The translations under genes and the position numbers were made by a program. The notes beneath the pieces were generated by a model. That model was not told the DNA's origin. It searched no databases and saw only the letters and a list, made by a program, of their open reading frames with translations. This document shows, piece by piece, positions 1-6,961 of a stretch of DNA of 42,607 nt. Source of the DNA: an uncultured Bacteroidales bacterium (GTDB lineage: Bacteria > Bacteroidota > Bacteroidia > Bacteroidales > Bacteroidaceae); assembly GCA_902789725.1 (NCBI GenBank), contig CADAPC010000049.1:1-42607 (forward strand), written 5' to 3'. The stretch's first letter is position 1. Every line of letters starts with the position of its first letter.

Positions 1-51
1 TGCCTACAATAAACGTGTTGAACGAATATTTGCCGATTTGCACCGTTTTTG

Positions 52-131
52 AAACACTTAAGTGAAACTTTAAAAACACTTAAGTGTTATGTTGGCAACA
101 CTTAAGTATTTTTGCCGAAACACTAAGTGTT
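52..131. repeat. 22-bp-period palindromic array (4 units)
   Basis: Four units start at 52, 74, 96 and 118, an exact 22-bp period. Each has a conserved half around the 10-bp palindrome CACTTAAGTG (the last unit lacks one T, the third ends in TAT), then about 10 bp that differ completely between units. The array lies at the 3' end of the minus-strand GLPGLI operon, and the stop codon of the last gene (80-82) sits inside the second palindrome. It may act as a terminator or protein-binding array. Function unknown. Confidence 0.75.
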
Positions 132-520
132 TCAAAAATGGTCGTTTTGAGCGAGAAAAGGACTTCTGGGGCAGTCTGCGCACTTGTACTTGCGTTTATC
201 ACATAGCGGAGTCCATTCATTTTGGCATACAGGCTGATAGCCGGCTTTCCCACTTGTCTTACTGTCAAGGCTTCAGCTTCTTGCCGTAAACCGATGCTCA
301 GGGTGTCTAAGGCAGCTTTGTGGAGGGCGAAATAATATTGAACCTGTGCAGTGTCGAGTAGCGCACTGTACTTTTCGAGCGAGTCATTGTAGGCTCTCTC
401 TTGTCGCTCTAACTCAATCGCGTGTTCACTTAGTGGCACCTTGTAGATGGTCTTCTCCGTTTTCTGACAACCGCACACAGCGGCGAGGGCGATGATGATG
501 GTGATGATACGTTTGTTCAT
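80..520 (-). CDS. small putative lipoprotein with a GLPGLI-type leader
   Basis: This 146-residue protein is the last gene of the minus-strand operon and starts 5 bp after the stop of the preceding GLPGLI gene. Its first 17 residues (MNKRIITIIIALAAVCG) are the leader shared by the GLPGLI paralogues, but the leader is followed at once by a Cys at residue 18, giving a lipobox-like VCGC in place of the usual Ala-Gln cleavage site. The mature part is charged and probably helical (roughly residues 25-90) and contains no GLPGLI motif. The last 20 or so residues are encoded by the 22-bp repeats, so the native C-terminus may have been lost or replaced. I do not recognise a family. It looks like an unrelated small lipoprotein placed behind a copied leader, or a decayed remnant. 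Confidence 0.6.
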   Translation of the reverse strand: MNKRIITIIIALAAVCGCQKTEKTIYKVPLSEHAIELERQERAYNDSLEKYSALLDTAQVQYYFALHKAALDTLSIGLRQEAEALTVRQVGKPAISLYAKMNGLRYVINASTSAQTAPEVLFSLKTTIFETLSVSAKILKCCQHNT

Positions 521-525
521 ATTGC

Positions 526-1395
526 TTACTCCTTCTCTAATGGTTCAAAGTGTATCTTGGGAGGGGTGGGCCTTCCTTCGAGGCTTGTCCAGCCGATGGC
601 GTTCAAGTAGTCTTCGGCGTACTTCTTCTGCCGCTGCCAGACGCTCTTGCGCGTGGATTTCGGGTAGAGCTTGTCGGGGTACTGTGTAATGAGGAAAGTA
701 CCGCGCTCTATGGCCACGGCCTCCCAGACGTAAATCTTCTGCACGTCATAGACTTTGAGGATGCAGCCGGGCAGTCCGCCGAACTTCCACGGTCCGCCCT
801 TGATGGGTACATCGGTAGCGAACCATGCCACGAAGTCGCGGCCTCGGAAACGGCTGGTGGCCTTCTGGCATCGGTGGCCGAGAATGGTCTGCTGCTCGTC
901 GGCCAGCGTCCACTGCATGAGTGGCCACGGCTCCGTGTAGCTGCTGTTCTCGCGCTCTGCCCATAGCGGGAAACAGGCATACTCCTTCAGTTTGTTTGCA
1001 CGGATGATGTAGTCGGAGAATACCAACTCGCTCCAATTGTCTGAGAGTTCTTTCCGGCCCCCCATCTTGTAGCCTTTTGGCACTCGGCCTTTCCATCCTT
1101 TTTCTCTTTTCCACTTGAGGACTTCCTGGTCTGAAAGGTTCAGGAACTCGCTGCTGTATTTCCTGACGCGGTTGCCCACCTCCAGTTTGCCGAGATCGAT
1201 GTAGGTGTCCTCGTCCTTGATGTCCTTGGCATTGAGGGCATAGAGCACACGTACATGAGCGGTGTCAATGACGATGCGCTGGTCGTAGCCTCGTTTCTCA
1301 CAGACTGGCGAGGCTCCGCTTACTTTGGGCTGCGCACTTGCCCCACCACACACGGTGGCGAGGGCGATGATGAGGGTGATGATTCTTTTGTTCAT
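526..1395 (-). CDS. GLPGLI family protein, subgroup A
   Basis: Exported 289-residue member of the GLPGLI (Porph_ging) family, whose biochemical role is unknown. A signal peptide covers residues 1-21, with cleavage expected after Ala-Ser-Ala. The family core is at about 170-220 and contains WKFGGLPGCILKVYD, with GLPG at 207-210. Subgroup A is recognised by the N-terminal REKRGYDQR-like stretch (CEKRGYDQR here) and by DTYIDLGKLEVG. Unusually, the second Cys of the RCQKATC motif found in every other paralogue here is Ser (residue 181). The C-terminal PLEKE codons end in AGAAGGAG, which supplies the ribosome binding site for the next gene. The preceding paralogue ends 5 bp upstream, with its own AGAAGGAG 8 nt from this start. 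Confidence 0.9.
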   Translation of the reverse strand: MNKRIITLIIALATVCGGASAQPKVSGASPVCEKRGYDQRIVIDTAHVRVLYALNAKDIKDEDTYIDLGKLEVGNRVRKYSSEFLNLSDQEVLKWKREKGWKGRVPKGYKMGGRKELSDNWSELVFSDYIIRANKLKEYACFPLWAERENSSYTEPWPLMQWTLADEQQTILGHRCQKATSRFRGRDFVAWFATDVPIKGGPWKFGGLPGCILKVYDVQKIYVWEAVAIERGTFLITQYPDKLYPKSTRKSVWQRQKKYAEDYLNAIGWTSLEGRPTPPKIHFEPLEKE

Positions 1396-1400
1396 ATAGC

Positions 1401-2270
1401 TTACTCCTTCTCTAATGGCTCAAACACACGCTTCTTGGGTGTCTTTTTCCCTTCCAAGCTTGTCCAGCCGATGGCCTCCCAATAATCCTCGTTGTATTTA
1501 GTCTGTCGCTGCCAGACGCTCTTGCGGGTGGATTTGGGGTAGAGTTTGTCGGGATATTGCGAGATGAGGAACTTACCACGCTCGATGGCCACGGCCTCCC
1601 AGACGTAAATCTTCTGTACGTCATAGACTTTGAGGATGCAGCCGGGCAGTCCGCCGAACTTCCACGGCCCGCCCTTGATGGGAACATCGGCAGCGAACCA
1701 TGCCACGAAGTCTCGGCCACGGAAGCGGCAGGTGGCTTTCTGGCAGCGGTGGCCGAGGATGGTCTGCGTCTCGTTCTGTAGCGACCACTTCATCAGCGGC
1801 CACGGCTCCGTGTAGCTGCTGTTCTCGCGCTCAGCCCACCAAGGGAAACAGGCGTACTCCTTCAGTTCGCTGCCTCGGATGATGTAGTCGGAGAATACCA
1901 ACTCGCTCCAATGGTCATCGTGCTCCTTTGGACCACCCATCCAGAAATTCCTCGGCACGTTTCCTCTGTAGCCCTTTTCTTTCTTCCATTGAATCGCTTT
2001 TTGGTCGGACACGGCAAGGAACTCGCTGCTGTACTTCTTCACGCGCTTGCCCACCTCCAGTTTCCCGAGGTCGATGTAGGTATTATCGTCCTTGATGTCC
2101 TTGGCATTGAGGGCATAGAGCACGCGCACGCTGGCCGTGTCGATGATGATACGTTGATTGTAGCCACGCTTTTCGCGGACTGGCACACGCCCGTTCTGTT
2201 TGGGCTGCGCTACGGCCCCGCCACACACGGCGGCGAGGGCGATGATGATGGTGATGATTTTCTTATTCAT
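1401..2270 (-). CDS. GLPGLI family protein, subgroup A
   Basis: Exported 289-residue GLPGLI protein and the closest relative of its downstream neighbour: from about residue 170 to the C-terminus the two differ at only a few positions. The leader is MNKKIITIIIALAAVCGG, with cleavage expected before Gln22. The motifs are REKRGYNQR, DTYIDLGKLEVGKRVKKYSS, HRCQKATCRFRGRDF and WKFGGLPGCILKVYD. The N-terminal third is much more divergent than the core, which suggests recent duplication or gene conversion of the 3' half. The gene ends in PLEKE with an embedded Shine-Dalgarno sequence and follows the previous gene by 5 bp. Confidence 0.9.
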   Translation of the reverse strand: MNKKIITIIIALAAVCGGAVAQPKQNGRVPVREKRGYNQRIIIDTASVRVLYALNAKDIKDDNTYIDLGKLEVGKRVKKYSSEFLAVSDQKAIQWKKEKGYRGNVPRNFWMGGPKEHDDHWSELVFSDYIIRGSELKEYACFPWWAERENSSYTEPWPLMKWSLQNETQTILGHRCQKATCRFRGRDFVAWFAADVPIKGGPWKFGGLPGCILKVYDVQKIYVWEAVAIERGKFLISQYPDKLYPKSTRKSVWQRQTKYNEDYWEAIGWTSLEGKKTPKKRVFEPLEKE

Positions 2271-2275
2271 GTTGA

Positions 2276-3169
2276 TTACTCCTTCTCCAATGGTTCAAAG
2301 GGCGTAAACTTCGACACGGCTTCGCCCATCACCACATTTCCTGCGGCATCGACGGAGGCTTTGTGATAGTCTGCGGCCTTGAACCAGTTTTCGTTGAATG
2401 TCTTCTGCATCTTCCATACCTTTTCGCGGGTTGAGGCGCGGTAGGCCTTAAAGTCGTACTTGTAGATGGGGTATGGTCTGGAGGATATTTGCACGGCCTC
2501 GAAACGATAAACGCCCGCCGTGTCCTGCAACTTCAGGATAAGGCCGGGCAAACCGCCGAACTTCCACGGGCCGGCCTTCACGGGGATGTCGGGCGCAAAC
2601 CACGCCACGAAGTCACGGCCCCGCCAGTGGCACGTTGCCTTCTGGCAGCGGTGGCCGAGAATGGTTTGCGTCTCAGCGCCCATCTTCCATTGCTGCAAAG
2701 GGTATGGCTCCGTATAGTAGGCATTGTACTTGCCCAGCCACATAGGCATAGTGGCATACTCCGTCAGTTTCCCGTTTGAGATGAAGAGGTCGGAGTATTC
2801 ATACTCACTCCACGTGCCTTCCTTCTTGCCTCCGTTACTCATTGTAAAAGAGTTGGGGACAGTCCTTGCGCCTGGGTGGGCCTTAGACCATGCGGCAAGC
2901 AGTGAGTCGGAGCGGAAAAGGAAATCGCTGTAATACTTGTTAACACGCTTTCCGATGTCCAGACGTTGCTGGTCGATGTACGTGTTTACGTCCTTCACGT
3001 TGTCGGCGTTGAAGGCATACCACACTCTGATGCGTGTCGTGTCAACGACTGTTATTTTCCCCACGCCCCGATCGCCCGGAACGGGACATGTAGCATTCTT
3101 GGGCTGCGCTACGGCCCCACTACACACAGCGGAGAGGGCGAGGATAATGGTGATGATTCTCTTGTTCAT
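2276..3169 (-). CDS. GLPGLI family protein, subgroup C
   Basis: Exported 297-residue GLPGLI protein. It has the shared leader, then a mature N-terminus (PGDRGVGKITVVDTTRIRVWYAF) unlike subgroups A and B. The core has HRCQKATCHWRGRDF and the canonical WKFGGLPGLILKL. A Gly/Lys-containing loop near residue 115 and an extension near residue 270 set it apart. With the 5066-5929 gene it forms a loose third subgroup. It ends in PLEKE, like subgroup A, so C-terminus and mature type do not co-segregate, which fits recombination among the paralogues. The gap to the upstream gene is 78 bp and is almost filled by one copy of the roughly 75-bp hairpin repeat. Confidence 0.9.
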   Translation of the reverse strand: MNKRIITIILALSAVCSGAVAQPKNATCPVPGDRGVGKITVVDTTRIRVWYAFNADNVKDVNTYIDQQRLDIGKRVNKYYSDFLFRSDSLLAAWSKAHPGARTVPNSFTMSNGGKKEGTWSEYEYSDLFISNGKLTEYATMPMWLGKYNAYYTEPYPLQQWKMGAETQTILGHRCQKATCHWRGRDFVAWFAPDIPVKAGPWKFGGLPGLILKLQDTAGVYRFEAVQISSRPYPIYKYDFKAYRASTREKVWKMQKTFNENWFKAADYHKASVDAAGNVVMGEAVSKFTPFEPLEKE

Positions 3170-3189
3170 GATGATAAGTATTATTCAAG

Positions 3190-3262
3190 TTGACTTCGTC
3201 TTCTTCCGTCACGACTCGGCAAAGCTCAAACAAGTTTGGCTCTGCTCTCACTGCTCCGTCAG
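3190..3262. repeat. 73-bp hairpin repeat, copy 1
   Basis: This 73-bp copy starts TTGACTTCGTC and ends GCTCCGTCAG on the plus strand. It is identical to the copy at 6889-6961 apart from the flanks. Its right end supplies the last four codons (LTEQ) and the stop of the GLPGLI gene at 3248-4195. Internally it has an imperfect palindrome centred on the CAAACAAGTTTG-like segment. Confidence 0.85.
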
Positions 3263-4195
3263 TTCCAACTGGTCAAAGGGGTAGCGAGTAGTAACGCGTG
3301 TCTCTGTTCCTACAATCATTGCGTCTGCAAGTTCATGAAACTTTACATTCCAGTCGCGCTGCATCTTCAGTACTTTCTTACGGTTGGAATCCTTGAAGAA
3401 GCGCTCCTCCAACTGAAGGATGGGGAAAGAACCGTTTTCCACGCTGACGGCCTCCCACGTGTAGAGGTGCTTGGTGTCGTAAATCTTCATGATGAGTCCC
3501 GGCAGTCCGCCGAACTTCCACGGCCCGGACTTCATGGGGATGGCTGACGTGAACCAGGCTACATAATCGCGTCCGCGCCAGTGGCAGGTGGCCCGCTGGC
3601 ACTGGTAGCCGCAGATGGTCTGCTTCTCGCTTTCGAGCGTCCACTGCATCGACGGCCACGGCTCCGTGTAGCGGTATTGGGTAAACTCTGGCGAAGGCAT
3701 CACTGCCCACTCAGTCAGTTGACCTTCGGCCTTCCTCTGTCGCGATTCGGCAGATTCAAAGCGAACTTTGCTCTGCTCTCGCTGCTCCATCGGTTCTTTG
3801 CCTTGAACGTAGATTTGGGAGTATTGGTATTCTGACCAATAATCTTTCATACGGCCTTTCAGTTTGGCACTGCCTGGATAGTAGCTTTTGTTGGGGTTAT
3901 CTTTCTGCCATTTGCGGATGTACGCATTATTTTCAGAAACAAAGAAACTGGAGTATTGCGTCATGCCCTTGTCGGTAAGCAGTTGTCCGCAGTCAATCCA
4001 CGTATCTTCATTCTTCAAGTCCTGTGCTTGAAACGCATAGAGGATGCGAATCTTGCTCCTGCCTATTTCCGTCACATTAGCCGCACCGTATTGCGTAAAT
4101 CGTGGACGGAATGCCTTGCCTTGTTTCTGCTGCGCCATAACCCCGCCGCACACAGCGGCGAGGGCGATGATGATGGTAATGATGCGTCTGTTCAT
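3248..4195 (-). CDS. GLPGLI family protein, subgroup B, with an in-frame repeat insertion
   Basis: Exported 315-residue GLPGLI protein, about 25 residues longer than its subgroup-B relatives at 5934-6800 and 6947-7819. The extra length is one block between GKE and LTEW, rich in Glu, Gln, Arg and Ser, encoded by a copy of the 75-bp hairpin repeat (3719-3793). The rest matches subgroup B: KIRILYAFQAQDLK, DTWIDCGQLLTDKGMTQY, YQCQRATCHWRGRDY and WKFGGLPGLIMKIYD. The C-terminus is LELTEQ rather than LELE because a second repeat copy overlaps the 3' end. The insertion probably adds a surface loop. Whether the protein remains functional is unknown. Confidence 0.9.
   Translation of the reverse strand: MNRRIITIIIALAAVCGGVMAQQKQGKAFRPRFTQYGAANVTEIGRSKIRILYAFQAQDLKNEDTWIDCGQLLTDKGMTQYSSFFVSENNAYIRKWQKDNPNKSYYPGSAKLKGRMKDYWSEYQYSQIYVQGKEPMEQREQSKVRFESAESRQRKAEGQLTEWAVMPSPEFTQYRYTEPWPSMQWTLESEKQTICGYQCQRATCHWRGRDYVAWFTSAIPMKSGPWKFGGLPGLIMKIYDTKHLYTWEAVSVENGSFPILQLEERFFKDSNRKKVLKMQRDWNVKFHELADAMIVGTETRVTTRYPFDQLELTEQ
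3719..3793. repeat. 75-bp hairpin repeat, copy 4 (inside a coding sequence)
   Basis: Diverged copy of the operon's hairpin repeat, inserted in frame in the GLPGLI gene at 3248-4195. It is 75 bp long, where two other copies are 73 bp. At both places where other copies read TGA in this frame, this copy has CGA, so the reading frame stays open. The left junction keeps GTCAG and the right end is the related ATCGG, resembling a short target duplication. Confidence 0.8.
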
Positions 4196-4200
4196 ATTGC

Positions 4201-5055
4201 TTACTCCTTCTCTAATGGCTCAAAGGGAACCTTCTCGTTATCATGAGTCCAGCCTATTGCCCTCCAATAGTCCTCATTATACAATTTCTGTCGCTGCCAC
4301 ACGCTCTTGCGAGTTGATTTCGGGTAGAGTTTGTCGGGGTATTGAGAAATAAAGAACTTCCCTTGCTCGATGGTCACGGCTTCCCAGACGTAAATTTTCT
4401 GCACGTCATAGACTTTGAGAATACAACCAGGCAGCCCTCCGAACTTCCACGGCCCACCCTTGATGGGCACATCGCTGGCGAACCATGCAATGAAGTCACG
4501 GCCACGGAAACGGCAGGTGGCCTTCTGGCAGCGGTGGCCGAGAATGGTCTGCTGCTCGTCGGCTAGTGTCCATTGCATCAGCGGCCACGGCTCGGTGTAA
4601 CTGCTGTTTTCACGTTCGGCAACTAATGGGAAACTGGCATATTCCTTCAATTCGTTACCACGAATGATATAGTCAGAATACACCAGTTCGCTCCAATTCT
4701 CCCGAAGGTCTTTTCTGCCGCCAATCCAAAAGCTCTTGGGTGCATAGCCCTTATATCCTTTCTCTTTCTTCCACTTGATGGCTTCCTGGTCGGAAAGGTA
4801 AATGAACTCGCTGCTGTACTTCTTGACGCGCTTGCCAACCTCCAGCTTTCCGAGGTCAATGTAGGTATCCTCGTCCTTGATGTCCTTGGCATTGAGAGCA
4901 TAGAGTACACGGACGTTTGCCGTGTCAATGGCAATACGCTGATCGTAGCCGCGCTTTTCGCGGATAGGTGCTCTACCATTTACTTTGGGCTGCGCACTCG
5001 CCCCGCCGCACACGGCGGCGAGGGCGATGATGATGGTGATGATTCTCCTGTTCAT
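4201..5055 (-). CDS. GLPGLI family protein, subgroup A
   Basis: Exported 284-residue GLPGLI protein, the third member of subgroup A. The leader is MNRRIITIIIALAAVCGG with an ASA-Q cleavage site. Its motifs are IREKRGYDQRIAIDT, DTYIDLGKLEVGKRVKKYSS, HRCQKATCRFRGRDF and WKFGGLPGCILKVYD. It is slightly shorter near the C-terminus than the other two members (HDNEKVPFEPLEKE). It ends in PLEKE with the embedded AGAAGGAG and precedes the subgroup-B gene by 5 bp. It is separated from the other subgroup-A genes by B and C members. Confidence 0.9.
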   Translation of the reverse strand: MNRRIITIIIALAAVCGGASAQPKVNGRAPIREKRGYDQRIAIDTANVRVLYALNAKDIKDEDTYIDLGKLEVGKRVKKYSSEFIYLSDQEAIKWKKEKGYKGYAPKSFWIGGRKDLRENWSELVYSDYIIRGNELKEYASFPLVAERENSSYTEPWPLMQWTLADEQQTILGHRCQKATCRFRGRDFIAWFASDVPIKGGPWKFGGLPGCILKVYDVQKIYVWEAVTIEQGKFFISQYPDKLYPKSTRKSVWQRQKLYNEDYWRAIGWTHDNEKVPFEPLEKE

Positions 5056-5065
5056 ATTGATGTTT

Positions 5066-5929
5066 TTATTCTAACTCCAAGGGGTCGTAAGGATGCGGAT
5101 TCGACTTTAGCTGACCTGTCCGGCGATCGACGGCGCCACCGGCTTTCAGATGGTCGCGGTTGGCGGCTACCTGTAGCTTATAGACGTGGGCGCGGCTGTC
5201 ATGGTGGAAGCCGTCGTATTTACGCTTGGTGATGGGGAACGTGCCGGAGCGCAGGCTGACGGCCTCCCATGTGTAAAGTTTCTGCGTGTCGTTGAGCTTC
5301 AGTATCAGTCCAGGCAGACCACCAAACGACCACGGGCCGAGGCGCACGGGGATGTCGGCGGCAAACCATGCCTCGAAGTCGCGGCCCCGCCAGTGGCATG
5401 TAGCTTTTTGGCACTCGTGGCCGAGGATGGTCTGCCGCTCATTGGCCAGCGTCCACTGCTGCTGTGCGGCGGGCTCCGTATAGTAGGCGTTGTAGCGCTC
5501 CATGGCCCACGGCATCCAGGCGTAGAAGGTCTGCTGACCCTGCTCGGTGAATATCTCTGTGGACTGGTATTCGCTCCAGTACTGCCCCTCGCGACCTATC
5601 GTATAAAAGGTGCTGGGCACGCCCTCGGCATTCGGGTTGGCCTTCATATAGGCATCGTAGAGCGAGTCGCCCCGCTCTAAGAAGCGGCTGTAGTGCTTGC
5701 TCAGTTGCTTGCCCGCCCGCAGGATGTGCAGGTCGAGGTACGTGTCAGGGTTGCGCAGGTCTCTAGCGTTCAGTGCATACTCCACTTCGAGTTGTGCCTG
5801 TCCTACTACGGTGGTCTTTCCCACGCCTCTCGGCTTCGGCCTCATGACGTGTCCCTGTTTCTGTTGTGCACTTGCCCCGCCGCAAATGGCGACGAGGGCG
5901 AGGATGAGGGTGATGATTCTCTTGTTCAT
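5066..5929 (-). CDS. GLPGLI family protein, subgroup C
   Basis: Exported 287-residue GLPGLI protein. After the shared leader the mature N-terminus reads RPKPRGVGKTTVVGQAQLEVEYAL and resembles the 2276-3169 protein (GVGK, then a hydrophobic strand). The core has HECQKATCHWRGRDF and WSFGGLPGLILKLND, so it carries the canonical motif but Ser in place of Lys before FGG. It ends PLELE. The downstream gene starts 10 bp after its stop and the upstream gene ends 4 bp before its start. Confidence 0.9.
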   Translation of the reverse strand: MNKRIITLILALVAICGGASAQQKQGHVMRPKPRGVGKTTVVGQAQLEVEYALNARDLRNPDTYLDLHILRAGKQLSKHYSRFLERGDSLYDAYMKANPNAEGVPSTFYTIGREGQYWSEYQSTEIFTEQGQQTFYAWMPWAMERYNAYYTEPAAQQQWTLANERQTILGHECQKATCHWRGRDFEAWFAADIPVRLGPWSFGGLPGLILKLNDTQKLYTWEAVSLRSGTFPITKRKYDGFHHDSRAHVYKLQVAANRDHLKAGGAVDRRTGQLKSNPHPYDPLELE

Positions 5930-5933
5930 GTTG

Positions 5934-6800
5934 CTATTCTAACTCTAACTGGTCAAAAGGATAGCGGGTGGTGACGAGAGTGTTCGACCCGACACGCATC
6001 ACACCGGCAAGTTCACGGTATTTCACGTTCCAGTCGCGCTGCATCTTCAGGACTTTCTTGCGGTCGCTGTCCTTAAATCTGCGCTCGTCTAACTGGTAGA
6101 TTGGAAACGAGCCGTTCTCCACGCTGACGGTCTCCCACGTGTAGAGGTGCTTGGTGTCGTATATCTTCATGATGAGTCCCGGCAATCCGCCGAACTTCCA
6201 CGGGCCAGACTTCAGAGGGATGGCCGACGTGAACCATGCCACATAGTCACGTCCCCGCCAGTGGCAGATGGCTTTCTGGCACTGGTAGCCACAAATGGTC
6301 TGCTTCTCGTCTTTGAGTGTCCACTGCATTGATGGCCACGGCTCCGTATAGCGGTACTGGGTAAACTCTGCCGATGGCATCACCGCCCATTCAGTCAGTT
6401 CACGACCATGCACATAAATTTGCGAATACTGATATTCCGACCAATAATCCTTCAAGCGGCCTTTCATCTTGGCACTGCCCGGGTAGTAGCCCTTGCTGGG
6501 GTTGTCCTTCAGCCACTGTCGTATGTAGGCATTGTTCTCGGAGACGTAGTAACTGGCGTATTGTGTCATGCCTTTGTCGGTGAGTAGTTGTCCGCAGTCT
6601 ATCCACGTCTCTTCATCCTTCAAGTCCTGCGCTTGAAACGCATAGAGGATGCGAATCTTGCTCCTGCCTATCTCCGTCACGTTGTTGGCTCCATAGTCCG
6701 CAAACCTTGGCGGGAATGGCTTTCCCTGCTTCTGTTGCGCTACGGTCCCGCCACACACAGCGGCGAGGGCGAGAATGATGGTGATTATTTTCTTGTTCAT
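5934..6800 (-). CDS. GLPGLI family protein, subgroup B
   Basis: Exported 288-residue GLPGLI protein and the best uninterrupted reference for subgroup B. Motifs are KIRILYAFQAQDLKDEETW, IDCGQLLTDKGMTQY, YQCQKAICHWRGRDY and WKFGGLPGLIMKIYD, ending LELE. Comparison with it shows that the 3248-4195 protein has an inserted block and a changed C-terminus. Upstream there is a 146-bp gap occupied almost wholly by two tandem hairpin repeats. Confidence 0.9.
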   Translation of the reverse strand: MNKKIITIILALAAVCGGTVAQQKQGKPFPPRFADYGANNVTEIGRSKIRILYAFQAQDLKDEETWIDCGQLLTDKGMTQYASYYVSENNAYIRQWLKDNPSKGYYPGSAKMKGRLKDYWSEYQYSQIYVHGRELTEWAVMPSAEFTQYRYTEPWPSMQWTLKDEKQTICGYQCQKAICHWRGRDYVAWFTSAIPLKSGPWKFGGLPGLIMKIYDTKHLYTWETVSVENGSFPIYQLDERRFKDSDRKKVLKMQRDWNVKYRELAGVMRVGSNTLVTTRYPFDQLELE

Positions 6801-6813
6801 GATGCTATTCTAA

Positions 6814-6888
6814 TTGAACTTCGTTCTTCTTTTGACGCGACTCGGCAGAACCCAAGCGAGCTTGGTTCTGCTCTCACTGCTCCGTCAG
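6814..6888. repeat. 75-bp hairpin repeat, copy 3
   Basis: Diverged copy in tandem with the next one. Its palindrome is the clearest of the set: GCAGAACCCAAGC pairs with GCTTGGTTCTGC, with one bulged base. It fills the gap upstream of the GLPGLI gene at 5934-6800. Confidence 0.8.
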
Positions 6889-6961
6889 TTGACTTCGTCT
6901 TCTTCCGTCACGACTCGGCAAAGCTCAAACAAGTTTGGCTCTGCTCTCACTGCTCCGTCAG
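6889..6961. repeat. 73-bp hairpin repeat, copy 2
   Basis: Same 73-bp sequence as the copy at 3190-3262. Its right end provides the last codons (LTEQ) and stop of the GLPGLI gene at 6947-7819, exactly as copy 1 does for the gene at 3248-4195. The two 3' ends therefore probably arose by duplication or gene conversion rather than by independent insertion. Confidence 0.85.

Noticed and set aside
52..131. CRISPR-like reading of the 22-bp-period arrays (also 15038-15117)
   Set aside because: Repeat plus spacer totals only 22 bp, far too short, and there are no cas genes.
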